The notes beneath the pieces are model-generated. The model saw only the letters and a program-made list of their open reading frames with translations, was not told the origin of the DNA and made no database searches. The translations under genes were made by a program, and so were the position numbers. From Lasioglossum baleicum (lineage: Eukaryota; Arthropoda; Insecta; Hymenoptera; Halictidae), in the NCBI RefSeq assembly GCF_051020765.1, contig NW_027469085.1:620001-684000 (forward strand): a DNA stretch of 64,000 bases, in the 5' to 3' direction. This document shows positions 16,545-30,405 of this stretch, piece by piece (position 1 is the first letter of the stretch; each line of letters begins with the position of its first letter).

Positions 16545-19500
16545 ATTTCGATTCGTCGGAGAACGACGTGATAAAGAAAAATTGGAATTTATTCTGCGAG
16601 GCTCCCCGTCCCACGGACGAGGCGGGGCCGAAGCCTCCGCAAGAATATAAACAATTAACGGCTCGCCCCTCATCGGGGCGCGGTAAAATTATCAAACGTT
16701 GACCGGTTCGCGGATATAAAAAGTTTGGGGAGCACTGCTGTACAGCACAAGTGAGAGCTTTTGGATTCGAAGAATTGCAAGCTCTTAATATCACCATAGG
16801 TCTTGCGAACCCTGAGAATTAAGCTGTGGAGCCCAATATTGCACCAAGACAGAGTGGAACCTCGCGCAGGATATCGATCTGCAACCGTAGCAGAAATGGA
16901 CCCGTTCGAAGAATACGCGACCATCCACAAAGGGTCATTTCGATTCGTCGGTTGACGACGTGATAAAGAAAAGTTGGAATTTATTCTGCGAGGCTCCCCG
17001 TCTCACTGGTGAGACAGGACCGAAGCCTCCGCAAAAATATAAACAATTATCGTCCCCCTCCTCAACGGGACGTGGTAAAATTATCAAACGTTGACCGGTT
17101 CGCGACTATAAAAAATTTGGGGAGTACTGCTGTAAAGCACAAGTGAAAGCTTTTTGATTCGAAGAATTGCAAGCTCTTATTATCACCACTGGTCCAGCGA
17201 AACGTGACAATTAAGCTGTACATCCCAATATTGCACCAACGCAGAGTGGAACCACGCGCAGGATCTCGTTCTGCAACTGTAGCAGAGATGGGTGCGTTCG
17301 AAGAATACGCGACCATCCACGAAGGTTATTTCGATTCGTCGGTTGACGACGTGATAAAGAAAAATTGGAATTTATTCTGCGAGGCTCTCCGTCTCACTGG
17401 TGAGTCAGGGCCGAAGCCGCCGCAAAAAATAAACAATTATCGTCCCCCTCCTCCTCCAAAAGGTTGGTGCGCACTGCTGTAAAGCACAAGTGAAAGCTTT
17501 TGGAGTCGAAGAATTGCAAGCTCTTATTATCACCACTGGTCCAGCGAAACGTGACAATTAAGCTGTACAACCCGATATTGCACCAACGCAGAGTGGAACC
17601 ACGCGCAGGATCTCGTTCTGCAACCGTAGCAGAGATGGGCGCGTTTGAAGAATCCGCGATCATCCACGAAGGGTATTTCGATTCGTCGGTTGACGACGTG
17701 ATAAAGAAAAGTTGGTATTTGTTCTGCGAGGCTCCCCGTCCCACTGGCGAGGCGGGGCCGAAGCCTCCGCAAAAATATAAACAATTATCGTCCCCCTCCT
17801 CAACGGGACGCGGTAAAATTATCAAACGTTGACCGGTTCGCGGCTATAAAAAGGTTGGTGAGCACTGCTGTACAGCACAAGTGAGAGCTTTTGGATTCGA
17901 AGAATTGCAAGCTCTTAATATCACCATTGGTCTTGCGACCCCTGAGAATTAAGCTGTGGAGCCCAATATTGCACCAAGACAGAGTGGAACCACGCGCAGG
18001 ACATCGTTCTGCAACCGTAGCAGAGATGGACCCGTTCGAAGAATACGCGACCATCCACAAAGGGTCATTTCGATTCGTCGGAGAACGACGTGATAAAGAA
18101 AAATTGTAATTTATTCTGCGAGGCTCCCCGTCCCACGGACGAGGCGGGGCCGAAGCCTCCGCAAGAATATAAACAATTAACGGCTCGCCCCTCATCGGGG
18201 CGCGGTAAAATTATCAAACGTTGACCGGTTCGCGGATATAAAAAGTTTGGGGAGCACTGCTGTACAGCACAAGTGAGAGCTTTTGGATTCGAAGAATTGC
18301 AAGCTCTTAATATCACCATAGGTCTTGCGAACCCTGAGAATTAAGCTGTGGAGCCCAATATTGCACCAAGACAGAGTGGAACCACGCGCAGGACATCGTT
18401 CTGCAACCGTAGCAGAGATGGACCCGTTCGAAGAATACGCGACCATCCACAAAGGGTCATTTCGATTCGTCGGTTGACGACGTGATAAAGAAAAGTTGGA
18501 ATTTATTCTGCGAGGCTTCCCGTCTCACTGGTGAGACAGGACCGAAGCCTCCGCAAAAATATAAACAATTATCGTCCCCCTCCTCAACGGGACGTGGTAA
18601 AATTATCAAACGTTGACCGGTTCGCGACTATAAAAAATTTGGGGAGTACTGCTGTAAAGCACAAGTGAAAGCTTTTTGATTCGAAGAATTGCAAGCTCTT
18701 ATTATCACCACTGGTCCAGCGAAACGTGACAATTAAGCTGTACAACCCAATATTGCACCAACGCAGAGTGGAACCACGCGCAGGATCTCGTTCTGCAACT
18801 GTAGCAGAGATGGGTGCGTTCGAAGAATACGCGACCATCCACGAAGGTTATTTCGATTCGTCGGTTGACGACGTGATAAAGAAAAATTGGAATTTATTCT
18901 GCGAGGCTCTCCGTCTCACTGGTGAGTCAGGGCCGAAGCCGCCGCAAAAAATAAACAATTATCGTCCCCCTCCTCCTCCAAAAGGTTGGTGCGCACTGCT
19001 GTAAAGCACAAGTGAAAGCTTTTGGATTCGAAGAATTGCAAGCTCTTATTATCACCACTGGTCCAGCGAAACGTGACAATTAAGCTGTACAACCCGATAT
19101 TGCACCAACGCAGAGTGGAACCACGCGCAGGATCTCGTTCTGCAACCGTAGCAGAGATGGGCGCGTTTGAAGAATCCGCGATCATCCACGAAGGGTATTT
19201 CGATTCGTCGGTTGACGACGTGATAAAGAAAAGTTGGTATTTGTTCTGCGAGGCTCCCCGTCCCACTGGCGAGGCGGGGCCGAAGCCTCCGCAAAAATAT
19301 AAACAATTATCGTCCCCCTCCTCAACGGGACGCGGTAAAATTATCAAACGTTGACCGGTTCGCGGCTATAAAAAGGTTGGTGAGCACTGCTGTACAGCAC
19401 AAGTGAGAGCTTTTGGATTCGAAGAATTTCAAGCTCTTAATATCACCATTGGTCTTGCGACCCCTGAGAATTAAGCTGTGGAGCCCAATATTGCACCAAG

Positions 19501-19590
19501 ACAGAGTGGAACCACGCGCAGGACATCGTTCTGCAACCGTAGCAGAGATGGACCCGTTCGAAGAATACGCGACCATCCACAAAGGGTCAT
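16545..19590 (+). repeat. 1,522-bp four-monomer higher-order repeat, two copies
   Basis: Equivalent landmarks recur exactly 1,522 bp apart through this stretch (for example 16670/18192, 17204/18726, 17500/19022, 17800/19322). The unit holds three long monomers and one short monomer. Rare variants such as GAGTACTGCTG and GGTCTTGCGACCCC recur at the same place in both copies. A few positions differ, for example GGATATCGATCTGC versus GGACATCGTTCTGC, so the copies are not identical. Confidence 0.85.
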
Positions 19591-20645
19591 TTCGATTCGT
19601 CGGTTGACGACGTGATAAAGAAAAGTTGGAATTTGTTCTGCGAGGCTCCCCGTCTCACTGGTGAGACAGGACCGAAGCCTCCGCAAAAATATAAACAATT
19701 ATCGTCCCCCTCCTCAACGGGACGTGGTAAAATTATCAAACGTTGACCGGTTCGCGACTATAAAAAATTTGGGGAGTACTGCTGTAAAGCACAAGTGAAA
19801 GCTTTTTGATTCGAAGAATTGCAAGCTCTTATTATCACCACTGGTCCAGCGAAACGTGACAATTAAGCTGTACAACCCGATATTGCACCAACGCAGAGTG
19901 GAACCACGCGCAGGATCTCGTTCTGCAACCGTAGCAGAGATGGGCGCGTTTGAAGAATCCGCGATCATCCACGAAGGGTATTTCGATTCGTCGGTTGACG
20001 ACGTGATAAAGAAAAGTTGGTATTTGTTCTGCGAGGCTCCCCGTCCCACTGGCGAGGCGGGGCCGAAGCCTCCGCAAAAATATAAACAATTATCGTCCCC
20101 CTCCTCAACGGGACGCGGTAAAATTATCAAACGTTGACCGGTTCGCGGCTATAAAAAGGTTGGTGAGCACTGCTGTACAGCACAAGTGAGAGCTTTTGGA
20201 TTCGAAGAATTTCAAGCTCTTAATATCACCATTGGTCTTGCGACCCCTGAGAATTAAGCTGTGGAGCCCAATATTGCACCAAGACAGAGTGGAACCACGC
20301 GCAGGACATCGTTCTGCAACCGTAGCAGAGATGGACCCGTTCGAAGAATACGCGACCATCCACAAAGGGTCATTTCGATTCGTCGGTTGACGACGTGATA
20401 AAGAAAAGTTGGAATTTATTCTGCGAGGCTCCCCGTCTCACTGGTGAGACAGGACCGAAGCCTCCGCAAAAATATAAACAATTATCGTCCCCCTCCTCAA
20501 CGGGACGTGGTAAAATTATCAAACGTTGACCGGTTCGCGACTATAAAAAATTTGGGGAGTACTGCTGTAAAGCACAAGTGAAAGCTTTTTGATTCGAAGA
20601 ATTGCAAGCTCTTATTATCACCACTGGTCCAGCGAAACGTGACAA
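19080..20645 (+). repeat. 783-bp two-monomer higher-order repeat, two copies
   Basis: One 391-bp ACAACCC-type monomer and one 392-bp GGAGCCC-type monomer form a 783-bp unit repeated in tandem (19080-19862, 19863-20645). Shared rare bases include GAATTTCAAGCTC. The register ends near 20660, where ATTGCACCGACGC appears only in the next monomer. Confidence 0.8.
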
Positions 20646-21939
20646 TTAAGCTGTACAACCCAATATTGCACCGACGCAGAGTGGAACCACGCGCAGGATC
20701 TCGTTCTGCAACTGTAGCAGAGATGGGTGCGTTCGAAGAATACGCGACCATCCACGAAGGTTATTTCGATTCGTCGGTTGACGACGTGATAAAGAAAAGA
20801 TGGTATTTGTTCTGCGAGGCTACCCGTCCCACTGGCGAGGCGGGGCCGAAGCCTCCGCAAGAATATAAACAATTAACGTCTCGCCCCTCATCGGGGCGCG
20901 GTAAAATTATCAAACGTTGACCGGTTCGCGACTATAAAAAGTTTGGGGAGCACTGCTGTAAAGCACAAGTGAGAGCTTTTGGATTCGAAGAATTGCAAGC
21001 TCTTAATATCACCATAGGTCTTGCGAACCCTGAGAATTAAGCTGTGGAGCCCAATATTGCACCAAGACAGAGTGGAACCACGCGCAGGACATCGTTCTGC
21101 AACCGTAGCAGCGATGGACCCGTTCGAAGAATACGCGACCATCCACAAAGGGTCATTTCGATTCGTCGGAGAACGACGTGATAAAGAAAAATTGTAATTT
21201 ATTCTGCGAGGCTCCCCGTCCCACGGACGAGGCGGGGCCGAAGCCTCCGCAAGAATATAAACAATTAACGGCTCGCCTCTCATCGGGGCGCGGTAAAATT
21301 ATCAAACGTTGACCGGTTCGCGGCTATAAAAAGTTTGGGGAGCACTGCTGTACAGCACAAGTGAGAGCTTTTGGATTCGAAGAATTGCAAGCTCTTAATA
21401 TCACCATAGGTCTTGCGAACCCTGAGAATTAAGCTGTGGAGCCCAATATTGCACCAAGACAGAGTGGAACCACGCGCAGGACATCGTTCTGCAACCGTAG
21501 CAGAGATGGACCCGTTCGAAGAATACGCGACCATCCACAAAGGGTCATTTCGATTCGTCGGTTGACGACGTGATAAAGAAAAGTTGGAATTTATTCTGCG
21601 AGGCTCCCCGTCTCACTGGTGAGACAGGACCGAAGCCTCCGCAAAAATATAAACAATTATCGTCCCCATCCTCAACGGGACGTGGTAAAATTATCAAACG
21701 TTGACCGGTTGGCGACTATAAAAAATTTGGGGAGCACTGCTGTAAAGCACAAGTGAAAGCTTTTGGATTAGAAGAATTGCAAGCTCTTAATATCACCATA
21801 GGTCTTGCAATCCCTGAGAATTAAGCTTTGGAGCCCAATATTGCACCAAGACAGAGTGGAACCTCGCGCAGGATATCGTTCTGCAACCGTAGCAGAAATG
21901 GACCCGTTCGAAGAATACGCGACCATCCACGAAGGTTAT

Positions 21940-24900
21940 TTCGTTTCGTCGGTTGACGACGTGATAAAGAAAAATTGGAATTTATACTGCGAGGCTCTCC
22001 GTCTCACTGGTGAGTCAGGGCCGAAGCCGCCGCAAAAAATAAATAATTATCGTCCCCCTCCTCCTCCAAAAGGTTGGTGCGCACTGCTGTAAAGCACAAG
22101 TGAAAGCTTTTGGATTCGAAGAATTGCAAGCTCTTATTATCACCACTGGTCCAGCGAAACGTGACAATTAAGCTGTACAACCCGATATTGCACCAACGCA
22201 GAGTGGAACCACGCGCAGGATCTCGTTCTGCAACCGTAGCAGAGATGGGCGCGTTTGAAGAATCCGCGATCATCCACGAAGGGTATTTCGATTCGTCGGT
22301 TGACGACGTGATAAAGAAAAGTTGGTATTTGTTCTGCGAGCCTCCCCGACCCACTGGCGAGGCGGGGCCGAAGCCTCCGCAAAAATATAAACAATTATCG
22401 TCCCCCCCCTCAACGGGACGCGGTAAAATTATCAAACGTTGACCGGTTCGCGGCTATAAAAAGGTTGGTGAGCACTGCTGTACAGCACAAGTGAGAGCTT
22501 TTGGATTCGAAGAATTGCAAGCTCTTAATATCACCATAGGTCTTGCGAACCCTGAGAATTAAGCTGTGGAGCCCAATATTGCACCAAGACAGAGTGGAAC
22601 CACGCGCAGGACATCGTTCTGCAACCGTAGCAGAGATGGACCCGTTCGAAGAATACGCGACCATCCACAAAGGGTCATTTCGATTCGTCGGTTGACGACG
22701 TGATAAAGAAAAGTTGGAATTTATTCTGCGAGGCTCCCCGTCTCACTGGTGAGACAGGACCGAAGCCTCCGCAAAAATATAAACAATTATCGTCCCCATC
22801 CTCAACGGGACGTGGTAAAATTATCAAACGTTGACCGGTTGGCGACTATAAAAAATTTGGGGAGCACTGCTGTAAAGCACAAGTGAAAGCTTTTGGATTA
22901 GAAGAATTGCAAGCTCTTAATATCACCATAGGTCTTGCAATCCCTGAGAATTAAGCTTTGGAGCCCAATATTGCACCAAGACAGAGTGGAACCTCGCGCA
23001 GGATATCGTTCTGCAACCGTAGCAGAAATGGACCCGTTCGAAGAATACGCGACCATCCACGAAGGTTATTTCGTTTCGTCGGTTGACGACGTGATAAAGA
23101 AAAATTGGAATTTATACTGCGAGGCTCTCCGTCTCACTGGTGAGTCAGGGCCGAAGCCGCCGCAAAAAATAAATAATTATCGTCCCCCTCCTCCTCCAAA
23201 AGGTGGGTGCGCACTGCTGTAAAGCACAAGTGAAAGCTTTTGGATTCGAAGAATTGCAAGCTCTTATTATCACCACTGGTCCAGCGAAACGTGACAATTA
23301 AGCTGTACAACCCGATATTGCACCAACGCAGAGTGGAACCACGCGCAGGATCTCGTTCTGCAACCGTAGCAGAGATGGGCGCGTTTGAAGAATCCGCGAT
23401 CATCCACGAAGGGTATTTCGATTCGTCGGTTGACGACGTGATAAAGAAAAGTTGGTATTTGTTCTGCGAGCCTCCCCGACCCACTGGCGAGGCGGGGCCG
23501 AAGCCTCCGCAAAAATATAAACAATTATCGTCCCCCCCCTCAACGGGACGCGGTAAAATTATCAAACGTTGACCGGTTCGCGGCTATAAAAAGGTTGGTG
23601 AGCACTGCTGTACAGCACAAGTGAGAGCTTTTGGATTCGAAGAATTGCAAGCTCTTAATATCACCATTGGTATTGCGACCCCTGAGAATTAAGCTGTGGA
23701 GCCCAATATTGCACCAAGACAGAGTGGAACCACGCGCAGGACATCGTTCTGCAACCGTAGCAGAGATGGACCCGTTCGAAGAATACGCGACCATCCACAA
23801 AGGGTCATTTCGATTCGTCGGTTGACGACGTGATAAAGAAAAGTTAGAATTTATTCTGCGGGTCTCTCCGTCTCACTGGTGAGACAGGACCGAAGCCTCC
23901 GCAAAAATATAAACAATTATCGTCCCCCTCCTCAACGGGACGCGGTAAAATTATCAAACGTTGACCGGTTAGCGACTATAAAAAGTTTGGGGAGCACTGC
24001 TGTAAAGCACAAGTGAAAGCTTTTGGATTCGAAGAATTGCAAGCTCTTATTATCACCACTGGTCCAGCGAAACGTGACAATTAAGCTGTACAACCCGATA
24101 TTGCACCAACGCAGAGTGGAACCACGCGCAGGATCTCGTTCTGCAACCGAAGCAGAGATGGACCCGTTCGAAGAATACGCGACCATCCACAAAGGGTATT
24201 TCGATTCGTCGGTTGACGACGTGATAAAGAAAAATTGGAATTTATTCTGCGAGGCTCTCCGTCTCACTGGTGAGTCAGGGCCGAAGCCGCCGCAAAAAAT
24301 AAACAATTATCGTCCCCCTCCTCCTCCAAAAGGTTGGTGCGCACTGCTGTAAAGCACAAGTGAAAGCTTTTGGATTCGAAGAATTGCAAGCTCTTATTAT
24401 CACCACTGGTCCAGCGAAACGTGACAATTAAGCTGTACAACCCGATATTGCACCAACGCAGAGTGGAACCACGCGCAGGATCTCGTTCTGCAACCGTAGC
24501 AGAGATGGGCGCGTTTGAAGAATCCGCGATCATCCACGAAGGGTATTTCGTTTCGTCGGTTGACGACGTGATAAAGAAAAATTGGAATTTATACTGCGAG
24601 GCTCTCCGTCTCACTGGTGAGTCAGGGCCGAAGCCGCCGCAAAAAATAAATAATTATCGTCCCCCTCCTCCTCCAAAAGGTTGGTGCGCACTGCTGTAAA
24701 GCACAAGTGAAAGCTTTTGGATTCGAAGAATTGCAAGCTCTTATTATCACCACTGGTCCAGCGAAACGTGACAATTAAGCTGTACAACCCGATATTGCAC
24801 CAACGCAGAGTGGAACCACGCGCAGGATCTCGTTCTGCAACCGTAGCAGAGATGGGCGCGTTTGAAGAATCCGCGATCATCCACGAAGGGTATTTCGATT

Positions 24901-27155
24901 CGTCGGTTGACGACGTGATAAAGAAAAGTTGGTATTTGTTCTGCGAGCCTCCCCGACCCACTGGCGAGGCGGGGCCGAAGCCTCCGCAAAAATATAAACA
25001 ATTATCGTCCCCCCCCTCAACGGGACGCGGTAAAATTATCAAACGTTGACCGGTTCGCGGCTATAAAAAGGTTGGTGAGCACTGCTGTACAGCACAAGTG
25101 AGAGCTTTTGGATTCGAAGAATTGCAAGCTCTTAATATCACCATAGGTCTTGCGAACCCTGAGAATTAAGCTGTGGAGCCCAATATTGCACCAAGACAGA
25201 GTGGAACCACGCGCAGGACATCGTTCTGCAACCGTAGCAGAGATGGACCCGTTCGAAGAATACGCGACCATCCACAAAGGGTCATTTCGATTCGTCGGTT
25301 GACGACGTGATAAAGAAAAGTTGGAATTTATTCTGCGAGGCTCCCCGTCTCACTGGTGAGACAGGACCGAAGCCTCCGCAAAAATATAAACAATTATCGT
25401 CCCCATCCTCAACGGGACGTGGTAAAATTATCAAACGTTGACCGGTTGGCGACTATAAAAAATTTGGGGAGCACTGCTGTAAAGCACAAGTGAAAGCTTT
25501 TGGATTAGAAGAATTGCAAGCTCTTAATATCACCATAGGTCTTGCAATCCCTGAGAATTAAGCTTTGGAGCCCAATATTGCACCAAGACAGAGTGGAACC
25601 TCGCGCAGGATATCGTTCTGCAACCGTAGCAGAAATGGACCCGTTCGAAGAATACGCGACCATCCACGAAGGTTATTTCGTTTCGTCGGTTGACGACGTG
25701 ATAAAGAAAAATTGGAATTTATACTGCGAGGCTCTCCGTCTCACTGGTGAGTCAGGGCCGAAGCCGCCGCAAAAAATAAATAATTATCGTCCCCCTCCTC
25801 CTCCAAAAGGTGGGTGCGCACTGCTGTAAAGCACAAGTGAAAGCTTTTGGATTCGAAGAATTGCAAGCTCTTATTATCACCACTGGTCCAGCGAAACGTG
25901 ACAATTAAGCTGTACAACCCGATATTGCACCAACGCAGAGTGGAACCACGCGCAGGATCTCGTTCTGCAACCGTAGCAGAGATGGGCGCGTTTGAAGAAT
26001 CCGCGATCATCCACGAAGGGTATTTCGATTCGTCGGTTGACGACGTGATAAAGAAAAGTTGGTATTTGTTCTGCGAGCCTCCCCGACCCACTGGCGAGGC
26101 GGGGCCGAAGCCTCCGCAAAAATATAAACAATTATCGTCCCCCCCCTCAACGGGACGCGGTAAAATTATCAAACGTTGACCGGTTCGCGGCTATAAAAAG
26201 GTTGGTGAGCACTGCTGTACAGCACAAGTGAGAGCTTTTGGATTCGAAGAATTGCAAGCTCTTAATATCACCATTGGTATTGCGACCCCTGAGAATTAAG
26301 CTGTGGAGCCCAATATTGCACCAAGACAGAGTGGAACCACGCGCAGGACATCGTTCTGCAACCGTAGCAGAGATGGACCCGTTCGAAGAATACGCGACCA
26401 TCCACAAAGGGTCATTTCGATTCGTCGGTTGACGACGTGATAAAGAAAAGTTAGAATTTATTCTGCGGGTCTCTCCGTCTCACTGGTGAGACAGGACCGA
26501 AGCCTCCGCAAAAATATAAACAATTATCGTCCCCCTCCTCAACGGGACGCGGTAAAATTATCAAACGTTGACCGGTTAGCGACTATAAAAAGTTTGGGGA
26601 GCACTGCTGTAAAGCACAAGTGAAAGCTTTTGGATTCGAAGAATTGCAAGCTCTTATTATCACCACTGGTCCAGCGAAACGTGACAATTAAGCTGTACAA
26701 CCCGATATTGCACCAACGCAGAGTGGAACCACGCGCAGGATCTCGTTCTGCAACCGAAGCAGAGATGGACCCGTTCGAAGAATACGCGACCATCCACAAA
26801 GGGTATTTCGATTCGTCGGTTGACGACGTGATAAAGAAAAATTGGAATTTATTCTGCGAGGCTCTCCGTCTCACTGGTGAGTCAGGGCCGAAGCCGCCGC
26901 AAAAAATAAACAATTATCGTCCCCCTCCTCCTCCAAAAGGTTGGTGCGCACTGCTGTAAAGCACAAGTGAAAGCTTTTGGATTCGAAGAATTGCAAGCTC
27001 TTATTATCACCACTGGTCCAGCGAAACGTGACAATTAAGCTGTACAACCCGATATTGCACCAACGCAGAGTGGAACCACGCGCAGGATCTCGTTCTGCAA
27101 CCGTAGCAGAGATGGGCGCGTTTGAAGAATCCGCGATCATCCACGAAGGGTATTT
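21940..27155 (+). repeat. 2,607-bp higher-order repeat, tandem duplication of two near-identical copies
   Basis: The blocks at about 21940-24546 and 24547-27155 match landmark for landmark at an offset of 2,607 bp. They share many private variants, including CCCCCCCTCAACGG, TTTATACTGCG, GGATTAGAAG and GGTATTGCGACCCC. The junction lies inside one chimeric monomer at about 24542-24552. The near-identity indicates a recent unequal exchange. Within each copy there is a further sub-period of 1,130 bp (two long monomers plus one short). Confidence 0.88.
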
Positions 27156-28850
27156 CGATTCGTCGGTTGACGACGTGATAAAGAAAAGTTGGTATTTGTT
27201 CTGCGAGGCTCCCCGTCCCACTGGCGAGGCGGGGCCGAAGCCTCCGCAAAAATATAAACAATTATCGTCCCCCTCCTCAACGGGACGCGGTAAAATTATC
27301 AAACGTTGACCGGTTCGCGGCTATAAAAAGGTTGGTGAGCACTGCTGTACAGCACAAGTGAGAGCTTTTGGATTCGAAGAATTTCAAGCTCTTAATATCA
27401 CCATTGGTCTTGCGACCCCTGAGAATTAAGCTGTGGAGCCCAATATTGCACCAAGACAGAGTGGAACCACGCGCAGGACATCGTTCTGCAACCGTAGCAG
27501 AGATGGACCCGTTCGAAGAATACGCGACCATCCACAAAGGGTCATTTCGATTCGTCGGTTGACGACGTGATAAAGAAAAGTTGGAATTTATTCTGCGAGG
27601 CTCCCCGTCTCACTGGTGAGACAGGACCGAAGCCTCCGCAAAAATATAAACAATTATCGTCCCCCTCCTCAACGGGACGTGGTAAAATTATCAAACGTTG
27701 ACCGGTTCGCGACTATAAAAAATTTGGGGAGTACTGCTGTAAAGCACAAGTGAAAGCTTTTTGATTCGAAGAATTGCAAGCTCTTATTATCACCACTGGT
27801 CCAGCGAAACGTGACAATTAAGCTGTACAACCCAATATTGCACCAACGCAGAGTGGAACCACGCGCAGGATCTCGTTCTGCAACTGTAGCAGAGATGGGT
27901 GCGTTCGAAGAATACGCGACCATCCACGAAGGTTATTTCGATTCGTCGGTTGACGACGTGATAAAGAAAAGATGGTATTTGTTCTGCGAGGCTCCCCGTC
28001 CCACTGGCGAGGCGGGGCCGAAGCCTCCGCAAGAATATAAACAATTAACGTCTCGCCCCTCATCGGGGCGCGGTAAAATTATCAAACGTTGACCGGTTCG
28101 CGACTATAAAAAGTTTGGGGAGCACTGCTGTAAAGCACAAGTGAGAGCTTTTGGATTCGAAGAATTGCAAGCTCTTAATATCACCATAGGTCTTGCGAAC
28201 CCTGAGAATTAAGCTGTGGAGCCCAATATTGCACCAAGACAGAGTGGAACCACGCGCAGGACATCGTCCTGCAACCGTAGCAGCGATGGACCCGTTCGAA
28301 GAATACGCGACCATCCACAAAGGGTCATTTCGATTCGTCGGAGAACGACGTGATAAAGAAAAATTGGAATTTATTCTGCGAGGCTCCCCGTCCCACTGAC
28401 GAGGCGGGGCCGAAGCCTCCGCAAGAATATAAACAATTAACGTCTCGCCCCTCATCGGGGCGCGGTAAAATTATCAAACGTTGACCGGTTCGCGGCTATA
28501 AAGAGTTTGGGGAGCACTGCTGTACAGCACAAGTGAGAGCTTTTGGATTCGAAGAATTGCAAGCTCTTAATATCACCATAGGTCTTGCGAGCCCTGAGAA
28601 TTAAGCTGTGGAGCCCAATATTGCACCAAGACAGAGTGGAACCACGCGCAGGACATCGTTCTGCAACCGTAGCAGTGATGGACGCGTTCGAAGAATACGC
28701 GACCATCCACAAAGGGTCATTTCGATTCGTCGGAGAACGACGTGATAAAGAAAAATTGTAATTTATTCTGCGAGGCTCCCCGTCCCACGGACGAGGCGGG
28801 GCCGAAGCCTCCGCAAGAATATAAACAATTAACGTCTCGCCCCTCATCGG
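26820..28850 (+). repeat. About 2.0-kb segment repeated at 34610-36640
   Basis: The order of monomers and rare variants at 26820-28850 recurs with an offset of 7,790 bp. Matching points include 26977/34767, 27368/35158, 27811/35601 and 28193/35983. Single-base differences are scattered (for example TCGTCCTGC at 28264 versus TCGTTCTGC). The spacing shows long-range block movement inside the array. Confidence 0.78.
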
Positions 28851-30405
28851 GGCGTGGTAAAATTTTCAAACGTTGACCGGATCGCGGCTATAAAAAGTTT
28901 GGGGAGCACTGCTGTACAGCACAAGTGAGAGCTTTTGGATTCGAAGAAGTGCAAGCTCTTAATATCACCATAGGTCTTGCGAACCCTGAGAATTAAGGTG
29001 TGGAGCCCAATAAAGCAACAAGACAGAGTGGAACCACGCGCAGGACATCGTTCTGCAACCGTAGCAGAGATGGACCCGTTCGAAGAATACGCGACCATCC
29101 ACAAAGGGTCATTTCGATTCGTCGGAGAACGACGTGATAAAGACAAATTGTAATTTATTCTGCGACGCTCCCCGTCCCACTGACGAGGCGGGGCCGAAGC
29201 CTCCTCAAGAATATAAACTATTAACGTCTCGCCCCTCATCGGGGCGCGGTAAAATTATCAAACGTTGACCGGTTTGCGACTATAAAAAGTTTGGGGAGCA
29301 CTGCTGTAAAGCACAAGTGAGAGCTTTTGGATTCAAAGAATTGCAAGCTCTTAATATCACCATAGGTCTTGCGAACCCCGAAAATTAAGCTGTGGAGCCC
29401 AATATTGCACCAAGAGAGAGTGGAACCACTCGCAGGATATCGTTCTGCAACCGTAGCAGCGATGGACCCGTTCGAAGAATACGCGACCATCCACAAAGGG
29501 TCATTTCGATTCGTCGGAGAACGACGTGATAAAGAAAAATTGGAATTTATTCTGCGAGGCTCCCCGTCCCACGGACGAGGCGGGGCCGAAGCCTCCGCAA
29601 GAATATAAACAATTAACGGCTCGCCCCTCATCGGGGCGCGGTAAAATTATCAAACGTTGACCGGTTCGCGGATATAAAAAGTTTGGGGAGCACTGCTGTA
29701 CAGCACAAGTGAGAGCTTTTGGATTCGAAGAATTGCAAGCTCTTAATATCACCATAGGTCTTGCGAACCCTGAGAATTAAGCTGTGGAGCCCAATATTGC
29801 ACCAAGAGAGAGTGGAACCACGCGCAGGATATCGTTCTGCAACCGTAGCAGCCATGGACCCGTTCGAAGAATACGCGACCATCCACAAAGGGTCATTTCG
29901 ATTCGTCGGAGAACGACGTGATAAAGAAAAATTGGAATTTATTCTGCGAGGCTCCCCGTCCCACGGACGAGGCGGGGCCGAAGCCTCCGCAAGAATATAA
30001 ACAATTAACGGCTCGCCCCTCGTCGGGGCGCGGTAAAATTATCAAACGTTGACCGGTTCGCGGATATAAAAAGTTTGGGGAGCACTGCTGTACAGCACAA
30101 GTGAAAGCTTTTGGATTCGAAGAATTGCAAGCTCTTATTATCACCACTGGTCCAGCGAAACGTGACAATTAAGCTGTACAACCCGATATTGCACCAACGC
30201 AGAGTGGAACCACGCGCAGGATCTCGTTCTGCAACCGTAGCAGAGATGGGCGCGTTTGAAGAATCCGCGATCATCCACGAAGGGTATTTCGATTCGTCGG
30301 TTGACGACGTGATAAAGAAAAGTTGGTATTTGTTCTGCGAGGCTCCCCGTCCCACTGGCGAGGCGGGGCCGAAGCCTCCGCAAAAATATAAACAATTATC
30401 GTCCC
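28430..30405 (+). repeat. About 2.0-kb segment repeated at 38526-40501
   Basis: Monomers at 28430-30405 recur with an offset of 10,096 bp. The diagnostic shared change CTATAAAGAG is at 28496 and 38592, and the unusual CCCAATAAAGCAACAAG box lies at equivalent positions. This copy overlaps the one repeated at 34.6 kb, so duplicated blocks are nested. Confidence 0.75.
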
